A stretch of 64,000 bases of DNA from Micromonospora_I sp040659735. GTDB taxonomy: Bacteria; Actinomycetota; Actinomycetes; Mycobacteriales; Micromonosporaceae. The stretch lies in assembly GCF_040659735.1 (NCBI RefSeq), contig NZ_JBFANZ010000007.1:105473-169472 (forward strand), in the 5' to 3' direction. Positions 19,939-28,763 of the stretch are shown here, one piece after another. The translations under genes were made by a program, and so were the position numbers. The notes under the pieces were generated by a model, which was not told where the DNA came from, did no database searches, and saw nothing but the letters and a program-made list of their open reading frames with translations. How positions within the stretch are numbered: position 1 is the first letter of the stretch; every line of letters starts with the position of its first letter.

Positions 19939-21371
19939 CGCGACTCCCCTTCTGAGACGCCGGCGGGGAGCGCACGGCGGGCGAACGAGACGGACGCCGC
20001 AGCGACCGGCGCGGGAGCGGCCGGGCGTACGGAGGTGGCGCCGGAGCGGGCCGTCTTGGCCCAGCTGTAGCGCCGCCCCCACATCCCGTCGAGATAGGCG
20101 GCGGTGGCGGTGAGGATGGCGAGGCCGAACGCCGGGATGAAGCCGACCAGCAGCCACGCGGCGCGCCGCTCGACCCGGCCGAGCAGCAGCCCCACGGCGA
20201 GCTCGGCGAACGGGCCGGCGAAGAGCAGGGTGGAGAGCGGCAGCAGGCCGACGGCGGCCTCGCCGCCGATGCCGAAGCCGCGCAGCGCGGTCAGCACCAG
20301 GCCGATCCCGCAGAGCACCGGGATGTGGTAGACCCAGAGGAACATCATGGTCTCGACCTTTTCGGCGAACCCCAGATGCGGGCTGCGCAGCGCCGTACGC
20401 CAGTAGTCGCGCAGGCACTTCTGATGCCCGCGCGCCCAGCGGTAGCGCTGCCGCCAGAAGCGCGACGAGGAGAGCACCGCCTCCTCGAAGTCCACCGCGG
20501 CCGGGTCGTAGCGGACCCGCTTGCCGCCGAGCAGCACCCGCAGCGTCAGGTCGGTGTCCTCCGTGACGGTGTGCGGGTTCCAGCCGGCGAGCGCGCGCAG
20601 CACGTCGGTGCGGACGGCGCAGTTCGCCCCGCCGTACGCGGGAAGCTCGAACAGCGCCTGCCGGCCGTACTCGTTGACCAGGTAGCCGGAGAGGTAGTCG
20701 ATGAAGATGGTCGAGGCGAGCGACGACTCGACGCCGTTGCGGACCACGCAGCGCCCCATCACGGCCCCGACCTCGGGGTCGCGGAAGTGGCGGACGAGGC
20801 GGCGCAGCACGTTGCGCTCGGGCTCGTGGTCGGCGTCGAAGACCACCACGATCTCCGCCTCGATCTGGGCGAGCGCGTCGTTGAGCGCACCCGACTTGCC
20901 GCCACCGGCGTCCGGGGCGCGGTGCAGCACCCGCAGCCGCGGGTCGGACGCCGCCCAGGCGTCCAGCCGGGCGCCGGTGCCGTCGGTGGAGGCGTCGTCG
21001 ACGACGACGAGGGTCAGCGCGTCGCGCGGATAGTCGAGCCCGAGCAGGGCGGAGACCATCCCGTCGACGACGAGTTCCTCGTTCTTGCAGGCGACCAGCA
21101 CGGCCAACGGCGGCGCGTACGACTCGACGCCGACGTCCGCGGCGGCCAGGTCGTCCTCGGCCCAGCGCGCGGCGGAGATGGCGAAGGCGAGATGACGGAA
21201 GAAATACGCCAGGAAGATGAGGTTGAGGGCGCCGGCGATCACCCCGAGCGTGCTGTCGACGCCGAATGCGACGAACGCGCCGACCAGCAGGACGACGTAC
21301 GCCAGCAGGGCCCAGCGGTGGTGCTCCTCCCGGTGGCCGGCCGCGTGTCGCGGGGCCGGCGCGACGGTCAC
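19935..21371 (-). CDS. membrane glycosyltransferase family 2, processive type
   Basis: This about 478-residue protein has two N-terminal membrane segments, a GT-A catalytic domain and about four C-terminal membrane segments. Catalytic motifs are VVVDDASTDGT near residue 100, the DxD-type FDADHEP, EDTDLTL and the QxxRW-type RQRYRWARG. This is the layout of poly-N-acetylglucosamine, hyaluronan and cellulose synthases. With the PIG-L deacetylase upstream and UDP-GlcNAc 2-epimerase downstream, a HexNAc-containing polymer is a reasonable guess. Two GTG codons three bases apart can serve as start; the second overlaps the PIG-L stop as GTGA, matching the rest of the operon. Confidence 0.87.
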   Translation of the reverse strand: MTVAPAPRHAAGHREEHHRWALLAYVVLLVGAFVAFGVDSTLGVIAGALNLIFLAYFFRHLAFAISAARWAEDDLAAADVGVESYAPPLAVLVACKNEELVVDGMVSALLGLDYPRDALTLVVVDDASTDGTGARLDAWAASDPRLRVLHRAPDAGGGKSGALNDALAQIEAEIVVVFDADHEPERNVLRRLVRHFRDPEVGAVMGRCVVRNGVESSLASTIFIDYLSGYLVNEYGRQALFELPAYGGANCAVRTDVLRALAGWNPHTVTEDTDLTLRVLLGGKRVRYDPAAVDFEEAVLSSSRFWRQRYRWARGHQKCLRDYWRTALRSPHLGFAEKVETMMFLWVYHIPVLCGIGLVLTALRGFGIGGEAAVGLLPLSTLLFAGPFAELAVGLLLGRVERRAAWLLVGFIPAFGLAILTATAAYLDGMWGRRYSWAKTARSGATSVRPAAPAPVAAASVSFARRALPAGVSEGESR

Positions 21372-22066
21372 CACGGCGGCAGCTGCCCGGCGAGCGCGGC
21401 CACCTCGGTGACCTCCGCGACGGCGGCGGCCCGGGCGCTCGGCGCGCTCTGCACGGGCCGCAGGTCCCAGACGAACCGAACCGGGGCGAACGCCTCCGCG
21501 TAGCGGGTGCGGGCCTGCGCGCCGAAGTGCCGGGCGGAGGCGACGACCACCTCCGGGTCGACCATCGCGGAGGCGTCGACCTGGGTGCGGTGACAGGCGA
21601 TCGCGTCGAGCTTGCGGTCGAGGTGGGCGGAGATGTCGACGTACATCGTGGGGTTGAACTGGGTGGTCGACGGGCTGCGGTAGTGCAGGATCCGGTTGCC
21701 GTGCCGGGTCGCGGCCAGGGTGGCGGCCGCGGCCGCACGGTGGTCCTGGTGGGAGTCGTCGGGCGCGTGGACGTAGACGATGTCGGCGGCGACGCTGCGC
21801 AGCACGGTCTCGACGACGGTGACGGTGGCCGCGTCGGGCGCCACCGTGCAGTCGACCAGCCGCCCCCAGACCAGTACGGCGTCGAGCACCCGGGCGGCCC
21901 GTTCCTGTTCGCGACGGCGTTCCAGGCAGCTGCCCGGGCCGTTCTGTCCACCCGTGAGCACCAGCATGGTGACCGTGTCACCGGCCGCGCGGTGCGCGGA
22001 GAGCGCCCCGCCGCAGCCGAGTTCGATGTCGTCGGGGTGCGCGCCGACCGCCAGCACGCTGCGCAT
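21368..22066 (-). CDS. PIG-L family N-acetylglucosaminyl deacetylase
   Basis: This 232-residue protein has the PIG-L zinc-binding motif AHPDD (VLAVGAHPDDIELGCGG, residues about 5-20) and the downstream HQDH motif. The family removes acetyl groups from N-acetylglucosamine linked to lipids, glycosides or thiols (PIG-L, MshB, BshB). Its neighbours are a secreted protein with a sorting-like tail and a GT2 synthase, which points to deacetylation of a surface sugar or lipid-linked sugar rather than mycothiol synthesis. The ATG shares its A with the upstream TGA stop (TGATG). Confidence 0.87.
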   Translation of the reverse strand: MRSVLAVGAHPDDIELGCGGALSAHRAAGDTVTMLVLTGGQNGPGSCLERRREQERAARVLDAVLVWGRLVDCTVAPDAATVTVVETVLRSVAADIVYVHAPDDSHQDHRAAAAATLAATRHGNRILHYRSPSTTQFNPTMYVDISAHLDRKLDAIACHRTQVDASAMVDPEVVVASARHFGAQARTRYAEAFAPVRFVWDLRPVQSAPSARAAAVAEVTEVAALAGQLPPW

Positions 22067-22599
22067 CACATCCCCCGGTGCAGGCGCCAGCGGCGCACCC
22101 GCATCCCGACGAGCGCCGCGATGACACTGGCGGCCAGCACGATGACCGGTGCGAGCCCGTTGCCCTCGGCCGGGAGCTGCACGTTGGGTCCGCAGACCGG
22201 CGACTTGGCCGTCGCGGTCACCGCGAACCATCCCACCTGCCAGGTGACCGGCTGGCTCCGGGCGATCGGCGGCGTGGCGAACGACGCGCGGTGCGCGCCG
22301 GGCGAGAACCGGGTCGTCTGGACGCCGTTGAACTGGCTCGGGGTCATCTTGTTGTACCGGCCGACCGGGATGTCCCCGGAGTAGCGGGTGTTGTTGTCGT
22401 ATCCGAAGACGGCCCGGTAGGTGTTGTCGGCGCCGAGCACGACGCAGTCCATGGTCAGCTTGCCGGGGAGGCTGTCCCAGGTGGCGGCCGCGGGCGGGGC
22501 GGCGAGGACGACGGCGGCCACGGTGGCGCCGAGGATCGCGGCGGCGGCGCGGACGATACGGCGCGGGCGAGCGCCCACGCTCCAGACAGCACGACGCAC
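22066..22599 (-). CDS. secreted protein with sorting-signal-like C-terminus (LPAEG, TM, basic tail)
   Basis: This 177-residue protein starts at GTG, after GGAGG. It has a signal peptide (twin-basic n-region, hydrophobic residues about 20-33, then APPAAA cleavage region) and a mature domain of about 100 residues with two cysteines. The C-terminus is tripartite: LPAEGNG near residue 145, a hydrophobic helix VIVLAASVIAALVGM, and the basic tail RVRRWRLHRGM. That is the architecture of sortase and exosortase substrates, but LPAEG is neither a canonical LPxTG nor a PEP-CTERM motif. Its gene is first in the operon whose fourth gene encodes an exosortase-family protein, so it is the obvious candidate substrate. 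The mature domain is not recognised. Confidence 0.75.
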   Translation of the reverse strand: MRRAVWSVGARPRRIVRAAAAILGATVAAVVLAAPPAAATWDSLPGKLTMDCVVLGADNTYRAVFGYDNNTRYSGDIPVGRYNKMTPSQFNGVQTTRFSPGAHRASFATPPIARSQPVTWQVGWFAVTATAKSPVCGPNVQLPAEGNGLAPVIVLAASVIAALVGMRVRRWRLHRGM

Positions 22600-22755
22600 G
22601 GGATCCTCCAGGTACGGGTATCCGGCGCGGTGATGTCACCGGATCATGAGGTCCCCATCGGTGGCTGTGCCCGGCGGTTGAGGAGTTGCCCGGCGGCAGA
22701 AAACTTCACCCGTCGGGCGATATCCCGCAACTTACCTGCGTGACAGCATCACGCC

Positions 22756-24354
22756 ATGCATCGTCGTCTCCTCCCCCGGACCCTCGCCCTCGTGGCGCTC
22801 GCCGCGGCGGCCGCGACCGCCGGCGTGCCGGCCGCGACCGCCACGGCGGTCGCGCCGGAGCCCGCGCTCACCCGGCTCAACGCCACCATCGACGCGATCC
22901 TCGCCGACGGCCGGCTGGCCGGGGCGCAGGCCGGCGTGGTCGTCGTCGACGCCGCGACCGGCGACCCCCTCTACGACCGCAACGGCGACCGGCGCCTGCT
23001 GCCGGCGTCCAACACCAAGCTGCTCACCTCCGCTGCCGCGCTGGAGCTGCTCGGGCCCGACCACCGGTTCAGCACCGACGTGCGCACCGCCGGTGACCGG
23101 CGCGGACCCGTGCTCCACGGCGACCTCTACCTGCGCGGCACCGGCGACCCGACCATGCTCGCCGCCGACTACGACGCGCTCGCCGCGAAGGTCGCCGCCG
23201 CCGGCGTGCGGGTCGTCCAGGGCGATCTGGTCGCCGACGACACCTGGTTCGACGATCAGCGGCTCGGTCTCGAGTGGGCCTGGGACGACGAGTCGTACTA
23301 CTACGCCGCACAGGTCTCCGCGCTGACCGTCGCCCCCGACACCGATTACGACGCCGGCAACGTCATCGTCACCGTGGGCCCGGGCGGGTCCCCCGGCGCG
23401 AAGCCGGTGGTCACGCTGAGTCCCCCGACCGGCTACGTCACCATCGACAACCGCGCGTCCACCAGCGCCGGCGGCGGCGGCACGATCTCGATGGAACGCC
23501 GGCACGGCACCAACACCATCGTGGTCACCGGTCAGCTCGCCGTCGGCGCCTCCGCCACCAGCGACTGGATGACGGTCGACGAGCCGACCGGCTACGCCGC
23601 CGACGTCTTCCGGCGGGCGCTCGCCGCCCACGGCGTACGGGTGCTCGGCGCGACGACCCTGGGCCGGGCGACCCCCGCGCCGGCGAAGACCGTCGCGGCG
23701 CACGAGTCGATGACCCTGGCCGAGCTGATGGTGCCGTTCCTCAAGCTCTCCAACAACGGCCACGCCGAGGTGCTCACCAAGGCCATCGGACGCCAGGTCT
23801 CCGGCGCCGGCACCTGGTCCGCCGGTCTGGCCGCGATCTCCGGCTACGTGCGGTCCGCCGGCATGGACACCGCGACGCTGCGCCAGGCCGACGGGTCCGG
23901 GCTGTCGCGGCGCAACATGATCCCGCCGGCCGAACTCGCCGACCTGCTGGTCGCGGTGCGTGCCGAGCCATGGTTCCGGAACTGGTACGACGCCCTGCCG
24001 GTCGCCGGCAACCCCGACCGTTTCGTCGGCGGCACGCTGCGCAGCCGGATGCGCAACACCCCGGCGGCGAACAACGTGCACGCCAAGACCGGCAGCTTGA
24101 CCGCGGTCTCCGGGCTCTCCGGTTACGTCACCGACGCCGACGGCAGGCCGCTGGCCTTCTCGATCGTGCTGAACAACTACATCGCGTCGTCGGTGACGAG
24201 CATCCAGGACCAGATCGCGATCGCGCTGGCCTCGTACAGCGGGACGGCGGGTACGGCGGCACGGTCGGCGAGGGCCGTGCCTCCCGTCGCGCCCTCGGCC
24301 CCGTCCGCCCCCGAAGGGCTGGAGTGCTCCTGGGTGAAGCCGATCGCCTGCTGA
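22756..24354 (+). CDS. dacB: D-alanyl-D-alanine carboxypeptidase/endopeptidase (PBP4, DacB type)
   Basis: This 532-residue secreted penicillin-binding protein has a signal peptide (residues 1-30) and the three active-site motifs of class C PBPs: SxxK in PASNTKLLTS near residue 84, SxN in LSNNGH near residue 334, and KTG in HAKTGSLT near residue 443. The long insert between the first two motifs is typical of DacB/PBP4. It trims or cleaves peptidoglycan peptides outside the membrane. A hairpin repeat lies a few bases after the stop. It is divergent from the exosortase operon. Confidence 0.92.
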   Translation: MHRRLLPRTLALVALAAAAATAGVPAATATAVAPEPALTRLNATIDAILADGRLAGAQAGVVVVDAATGDPLYDRNGDRRLLPASNTKLLTSAAALELLGPDHRFSTDVRTAGDRRGPVLHGDLYLRGTGDPTMLAADYDALAAKVAAAGVRVVQGDLVADDTWFDDQRLGLEWAWDDESYYYAAQVSALTVAPDTDYDAGNVIVTVGPGGSPGAKPVVTLSPPTGYVTIDNRASTSAGGGGTISMERRHGTNTIVVTGQLAVGASATSDWMTVDEPTGYAADVFRRALAAHGVRVLGATTLGRATPAPAKTVAAHESMTLAELMVPFLKLSNNGHAEVLTKAIGRQVSGAGTWSAGLAAISGYVRSAGMDTATLRQADGSGLSRRNMIPPAELADLLVAVRAEPWFRNWYDALPVAGNPDRFVGGTLRSRMRNTPAANNVHAKTGSLTAVSGLSGYVTDADGRPLAFSIVLNNYIASSVTSIQDQIAIALASYSGTAGTAARSARAVPPVAPSAPSAPEGLECSWVKPIAC

Positions 24355-24360
24355 GAAATG

Positions 24361-24412
24361 CACGGAAGGGTCCCTTGTTATCGCTTTCCACATAATGAGG
24401 GACCCTCCCGTG
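24361..24412. repeat. hairpin repeat, probable terminator after dacB
   Basis: The arms CACGGAAGGGTCCCT (24361-24375) and AGGGACCCTCCCGTG (24398-24412) pair over 15 bp with one mismatch around a 22-nt loop. It begins six bases after the dacB stop and would fold in the mRNA. The AGGGTCCCTT...AGGGACCCT core resembles short dispersed palindromic repeats I associate with intergenic regions of Micromonosporaceae. The following 250 bp up to the next gene are unusually AT-rich for this window and contain no gene. Confidence 0.65.
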
Positions 24413-24679
24413 TACGCATTGAATTGAATATGGTTCACCATTCGCATTCACCGCCCCCCCACGGAAAAATCGCACCGCGTGACGGAGATGTCGGATTGCG
24501 GCGAGATCGCCGTGGACCGACCCCGTTTCACATCCTTTACGCAACCCGGAACGCGAGGACAACTAGGCGCGGACAACTCCGTTATCGTCTCCATGGACAT
24601 TTCTTTTAAGCCGATCTTCGCGCCCATTCAAACACCGCCTCACGGACTTCCTCAGGGATTCCTTTACTAGGCTTGCCGC

Positions 24680-25348
24680 GTGACTGCCGAAGACATACGG
24701 CCAGGATTTGTCGTTGATCTGGCGATCCCAGAAAAGATTGACTCAGTCGCCCTTTCTGAAAATCGCTCAATTCCCGTATTTGTCGACCTGACCGGCCGCC
24801 GGCAGCGCCTCGTACGCTGGCTCGCCATCGGCATGGCCGGCGGAGGCCTCAGCTATGCGGCACTGATCGGAGTCAGCCTGGCCGGCGGGCCGGTCAGCGC
24901 CCCCGCGGCGCTGGCGCTACGGGACTTGAAACCCAGTCCGCAGCCCTCCGCGCCGACGCCCGGCGCCGACCGGCGCCCGGAGATGCTCGCCGTGGCCGGG
25001 TCCACAGTTCCCCCCGTCCAGTCCCCGGGAGGCATGGACTTCAACGGGGCGACGGGTCACCCGGCGACTCGGCCCGCCACACCTCGAGCGACGGCGTCGA
25101 GCCCGCAGCCGCCGAGGACGCAGCCACCCGCGACGGCGCCCCCCGCCACCAGACCACCGCAGGATCCCATCCCCACGCCGAACCCGAGCGGGATGCCGGA
25201 TGCCGGGCCGCCGCCCGTACCCAACCAGCCGATCGCGCCGCAGGAGTCGCAACCGACGGCCGCGCCGGCGACCGCCGACACCCCGATCCCTGAGCCGTTC
25301 GTGACGATCCCGGCCCCGCCCGGGTCCCCCGGGGCGTCGGTGCGCTGA
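24680..25348 (+). CDS. membrane-anchored proline-rich protein, unknown
   Basis: This 222-residue protein has a cytoplasmic N-terminus, one membrane segment (about residues 53-72, WLAIGMAGGGLSYAALIGVSL) and a long extracytoplasmic region dominated by Pro, Ala, Thr and Ser (residues about 85-222). It has no domain that I recognise. Its stop overlaps the start of the NodB-GT2-acyltransferase gene (TGATG), so the two are translationally coupled and the protein may be an accessory of that synthase, for example as a wall-spanning linker. The GTG start lacks a clear ribosome site. Confidence 0.6.
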   Translation: MTAEDIRPGFVVDLAIPEKIDSVALSENRSIPVFVDLTGRRQRLVRWLAIGMAGGGLSYAALIGVSLAGGPVSAPAALALRDLKPSPQPSAPTPGADRRPEMLAVAGSTVPPVQSPGGMDFNGATGHPATRPATPRATASSPQPPRTQPPATAPPATRPPQDPIPTPNPSGMPDAGPPPVPNQPIAPQESQPTAAPATADTPIPEPFVTIPAPPGSPGASVR

Positions 25349-28300
25349 TGGCGACCCCCACTCTGCCGGGGCCCACCCGGCGGGAATTACGCGCGCGCGT
25401 TCGGCGCGAGCGACGGAACAGCCCCCGCCCCCGGCGCGTGGTGGTCTCGGTGCTGGTCTTCGTCTTCGCCAGCCTGCTGCTGGTCGCGGCGTACGCGAAC
25501 TCGGAGCTCACCCCGGACTCGGTGCACGAGACCGGGGAACAGGACACGGTGCCGACCGAGGTGCTGACGGGCGGCCCGATCATCAACGCGTCCGGCGAAC
25601 ACCCCCAGTCCTACCGGATGCCCGCGAAGACCATCGCGCTGACGTTCGATGACGGGCCGGATCCGTGGTGGACCCGCAAGGTGCTGGACGTGCTCCGCCG
25701 TCACCAGGCCAAGGCCACGTTCTTCGTGGTCGGCTCCGAGGTGGTCCGGCAGCCGGTGCTGACGCGGCAGATCGCCGCGAACGGCCACGAGCTGGGTGCG
25801 CACACCTTCACGCATCCGGATCTCACCGCCGTGCCCGGGTGGCGGCGACGGATCGAGTATTCGCAGACCCAATTGGCCATCGCCAAGGCCGCGGGGGTGC
25901 GGACGTCACTGCTGCGGTTCCCGTACTCATCGAAGGCGGAGGCGCTCGACGACCGGGACTGGCCGGTGATGAAAGAGGCGGGCAGCCTCGGCTACCTGGT
26001 GGTGGTCAACGACACGGACAGCCAGGACTGGGCCAAACCGGGGGTCGACGCGATCGTTCGCAACATGACGCCGCCCGACGGCCAGGGCGCGATCATCCTC
26101 CTGCACGACTCCGGCGGCGACCGGGCGCAGACCGTGGCGGCGCTCGACCGTTTCATCCCGGCGATGCAGGCCCGCGGCTACCGCTTCACCACCGTCACGG
26201 CGGGCTTCAACCGGTCGCTCTCCGAGCAGGCCCCGGTCACCGCGCCGCCGGTGACCGAAAACCCGCCGGCCTCGCAGTTCGACCGGTGGCGCGGGGCGTC
26301 ACTCGTCTGGGCCGTCCGGATCGCCGACGGCACGCTCTCCGTGCTCGCGGTGCTCTTCGTCGTCGTCGGCCTGCTCACGCTGGCGCGCACTCTGCTCCTT
26401 TTCGTCCTCGCGGGACGGCACGCGCGGCGCCGCCACGCGCGCGGATGGTCCTGGGGCCCACCGGTCACCGAACCGGTGTCGGTGATCGTGCCCGCGTACA
26501 ACGAGAAGGAGGGCATCGCCGCCGCGGTCCGCTCCCTGGCCGGAGGCGACTACCCGGAGATCGAGGTCATCGTCGTCGACGACGGCTCGACCGACGGCAC
26601 CGCGGACATCGTCGAGGGTCTCGGCCTGCCCAACGTGCGGGTGCTGCGCAAGCCCAACGGCGGCAAGTCGAGCGCGCTGAACGCGGGCACCGCGCTGGCC
26701 CGCCACGAATTGATCGTGATGGTCGACGGGGACACCATCTTCGAGCGCGACTCGCTCCGGCGGCTGGTGCGGCCCTTCGCCGACCCGTCGATTGGGGCGG
26801 TGGCCGGCAACGTCAAGGTCGGCAACCAGAACAGCATCATCGGGCGTTGGCAGCAGATCGAGTACGTGATCGGCTTCAATCTCGACCGTCGCCTCTACGA
26901 GACGCTGCAGTGCATGCCGACCGTACCGGGCGCGATCGGCGCGTTCCGCCGCCGGGCGTTGATCGACGTGGGCGGGATGAGCGGCGATACGCTCGCCGAG
27001 GACACCGACATCACCATGGCGGTGTCCCGCGTCGGGTGGAAGGTGGTGTACGAGGAGACGGCGCGCGCCTGGACCGAGGCGCCCGCCAGCCTGGAGCAGC
27101 TGTGGAAGCAGCGCTACCGGTGGAGCTACGGCACGATGCAGGCGATGTGGAAGCACCGACGGGCGGTGCTCGACGACGGGTCCTCGGGTCGCTTCGGCCG
27201 CCGTTGCCTGCCGATGCTCGCCCTCTTCGGCGTGGTGCTGCCGCTGCTCGGGCCGGTCATCGACCTGATGGCCGTCTACGGCCTGTTCTTCGCCGACTGG
27301 GTGCAGACCGCCACGGCGTGGCTGGCCATGCTGGCCCTGCAGTTCGTCACCGCACTGGTGGCGTTCCGGCTCGACCGGGAACGGATACGTCCGCTGTGGA
27401 CACTGCCACTCCAACAGTTCGCATACCGCCAGCTGATGTACCTGGTGCTGATTCAGTCGGTGGTGACCGCGCTGACCGGCGTCCGGCTGGGCTGGCACAA
27501 GCTGCAGCGCACCGGCGAGGCGGCGGTCTCGGGCCACAGACAGCGTCCCGCCGTGACCCGCACCCGTACCACGGTGACCTCCCCCGCTGCGCGTGACCGT
27601 TACTTTGACGCGCTCCGGGCCCTGGCCCTCGGCCGGGTAATCGTCTACCACATGTTCGGCTTCGCGTGGCTCAGCTTCGCATTTCCCGCCATGGGAGTCA
27701 TGTTCGCGCTCGCCGGCTCGCTGATGGCCAGATCACTCGACGGAAAGCCGGTCCGGGCCGCGGTCTCGGGCCGGGTGCGCCGCCTGCTGCCGGCGCTGTG
27801 GGTGTTCGGCGCCGTGCTGCTGACGGCCATGGTCTGGCACGACGGCTGGGCCGAGCTGCCCGAGTGGCCGCGCCTGCTGATGTGGGTCGTTCCGCTCGTC
27901 TCACCATCGGGCAGCCCGTGGGCGCAAGACGCGACCGGCGTGCTGTGGTACCTGGTCACGTATCTGTGGCTGGTGCTGCTCTCCCCCGCCGCGCTGTGGC
28001 TCTACCGGCGCCGGCCCGTGGCGACCGTGCTCCTGCCTCTCGGGGTGCTGGTCATCCTGCAGGTCGTGCCCCAGGTGCTCGACGACGCCGTACATTCGGT
28101 CGTCACCGACGTCGCCACGTTCGGGGCGTGCTGGGTGATCGGCTTCGCCCACCGCGACGGGACGCTGCGCCGCATAACGCTGCCCCTGCTCATCGGCGTC
28201 GCCAGCCTGTCTCTGGGCATCGGCGCCGGCTGGGCACTCACCCGCCCCGCCGAGGTGGGGTTCGACCTCAACGACATCCCGCTGGCGCAGGGCTTCTTCT

Positions 28301-28713
28301 CCCTGGGTTTCGTCCTGCTGCTGCTGCGTGCGACACCGTCGATGGCGTGGCTGTCCCGGGCACGGTTCCTCGACCGGCTGGTCACCCTGCTCAACGCCCG
28401 TGCGGTCACGGTCTACCTCTGGCACAACGTGGCCATCGCGCTGTGCTTCGTGGTCGGCGACCGGATCGAGGTCTGGCGGCTGGGCGGTCTCTCCGACGTC
28501 GGCTACTTCGCCACGGCGCTGGCGCTCCTGCTGGTCCCACTGCTGCTGACCGGCTGGGTCGAGGACGTGGCCGCCCGCCGCCCACCGCGCCTGCTGCCCT
28601 GGCGTCCCGCACGGCCGGGGCGCGGAGTCGCAGGCGGGGCGCAGCGTCCCGCCCGGCAGGCCGTTCCCGGTCCGGTTGACGATGGGCCCGCCGCACGTGT
28701 CGGCGGTCGATGA
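25348..28713 (+). CDS. three-module polysaccharide deacetylase - GT2 synthase - acyltransferase 3
   Basis: This 1121-residue membrane protein joins three enzymes. After a membrane anchor (about 31-49) comes a NodB deacetylase domain with TFDDG (residues 99-103), HTFTHP (152-157), RFPY and the late LLHD motifs. A membrane segment leads into a GT2 domain with VVDDGSTDGT near residue 409, a DGDT motif, EDTDIT and the QRYRWSYG processivity motif, followed by about four membrane segments. From about residue 750 an acyltransferase-3-like domain begins (RDRYFDALRALALGRVIVYHMFG), with about ten hydrophobic segments. NodB-GT2 fusions are known; the added acyltransferase suggests a deacetylated and re-acylated glycan made by one polypeptide. 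Confidence 0.87.
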   Translation: MATPTLPGPTRRELRARVRRERRNSPRPRRVVVSVLVFVFASLLLVAAYANSELTPDSVHETGEQDTVPTEVLTGGPIINASGEHPQSYRMPAKTIALTFDDGPDPWWTRKVLDVLRRHQAKATFFVVGSEVVRQPVLTRQIAANGHELGAHTFTHPDLTAVPGWRRRIEYSQTQLAIAKAAGVRTSLLRFPYSSKAEALDDRDWPVMKEAGSLGYLVVVNDTDSQDWAKPGVDAIVRNMTPPDGQGAIILLHDSGGDRAQTVAALDRFIPAMQARGYRFTTVTAGFNRSLSEQAPVTAPPVTENPPASQFDRWRGASLVWAVRIADGTLSVLAVLFVVVGLLTLARTLLLFVLAGRHARRRHARGWSWGPPVTEPVSVIVPAYNEKEGIAAAVRSLAGGDYPEIEVIVVDDGSTDGTADIVEGLGLPNVRVLRKPNGGKSSALNAGTALARHELIVMVDGDTIFERDSLRRLVRPFADPSIGAVAGNVKVGNQNSIIGRWQQIEYVIGFNLDRRLYETLQCMPTVPGAIGAFRRRALIDVGGMSGDTLAEDTDITMAVSRVGWKVVYEETARAWTEAPASLEQLWKQRYRWSYGTMQAMWKHRRAVLDDGSSGRFGRRCLPMLALFGVVLPLLGPVIDLMAVYGLFFADWVQTATAWLAMLALQFVTALVAFRLDRERIRPLWTLPLQQFAYRQLMYLVLIQSVVTALTGVRLGWHKLQRTGEAAVSGHRQRPAVTRTRTTVTSPAARDRYFDALRALALGRVIVYHMFGFAWLSFAFPAMGVMFALAGSLMARSLDGKPVRAAVSGRVRRLLPALWVFGAVLLTAMVWHDGWAELPEWPRLLMWVVPLVSPSGSPWAQDATGVLWYLVTYLWLVLLSPAALWLYRRRPVATVLLPLGVLVILQVVPQVLDDAVHSVVTDVATFGACWVIGFAHRDGTLRRITLPLLIGVASLSLGIGAGWALTRPAEVGFDLNDIPLAQGFFSLGFVLLLLRATPSMAWLSRARFLDRLVTLLNARAVTVYLWHNVAIALCFVVGDRIEVWRLGGLSDVGYFATALALLLVPLLLTGWVEDVAARRPPRLLPWRPARPGRGVAGGAQRPARQAVPGPVDDGPAARVGGR

Positions 28714-28763
28714 CGGCACCGACGGGCCCCTTCCCTTCGCATGTGACGCGGCAGGATGGGCGG

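Noticed and set aside
17812..21981. One very long minus-strand frame of almost 1400 residues
   Set aside because: Only the part from 19938 onward is real; the upstream part is Arg/Pro-rich and antiparallel in frame to the glycosyltransferase and PIG-L genes, and a TTG with good ribosome site overlaps the previous stop.
22732..24447. 571-residue minus-strand frame opposite dacB
   Set aside because: Shadow of the carboxypeptidase gene; composition and lack of motifs argue against coding.
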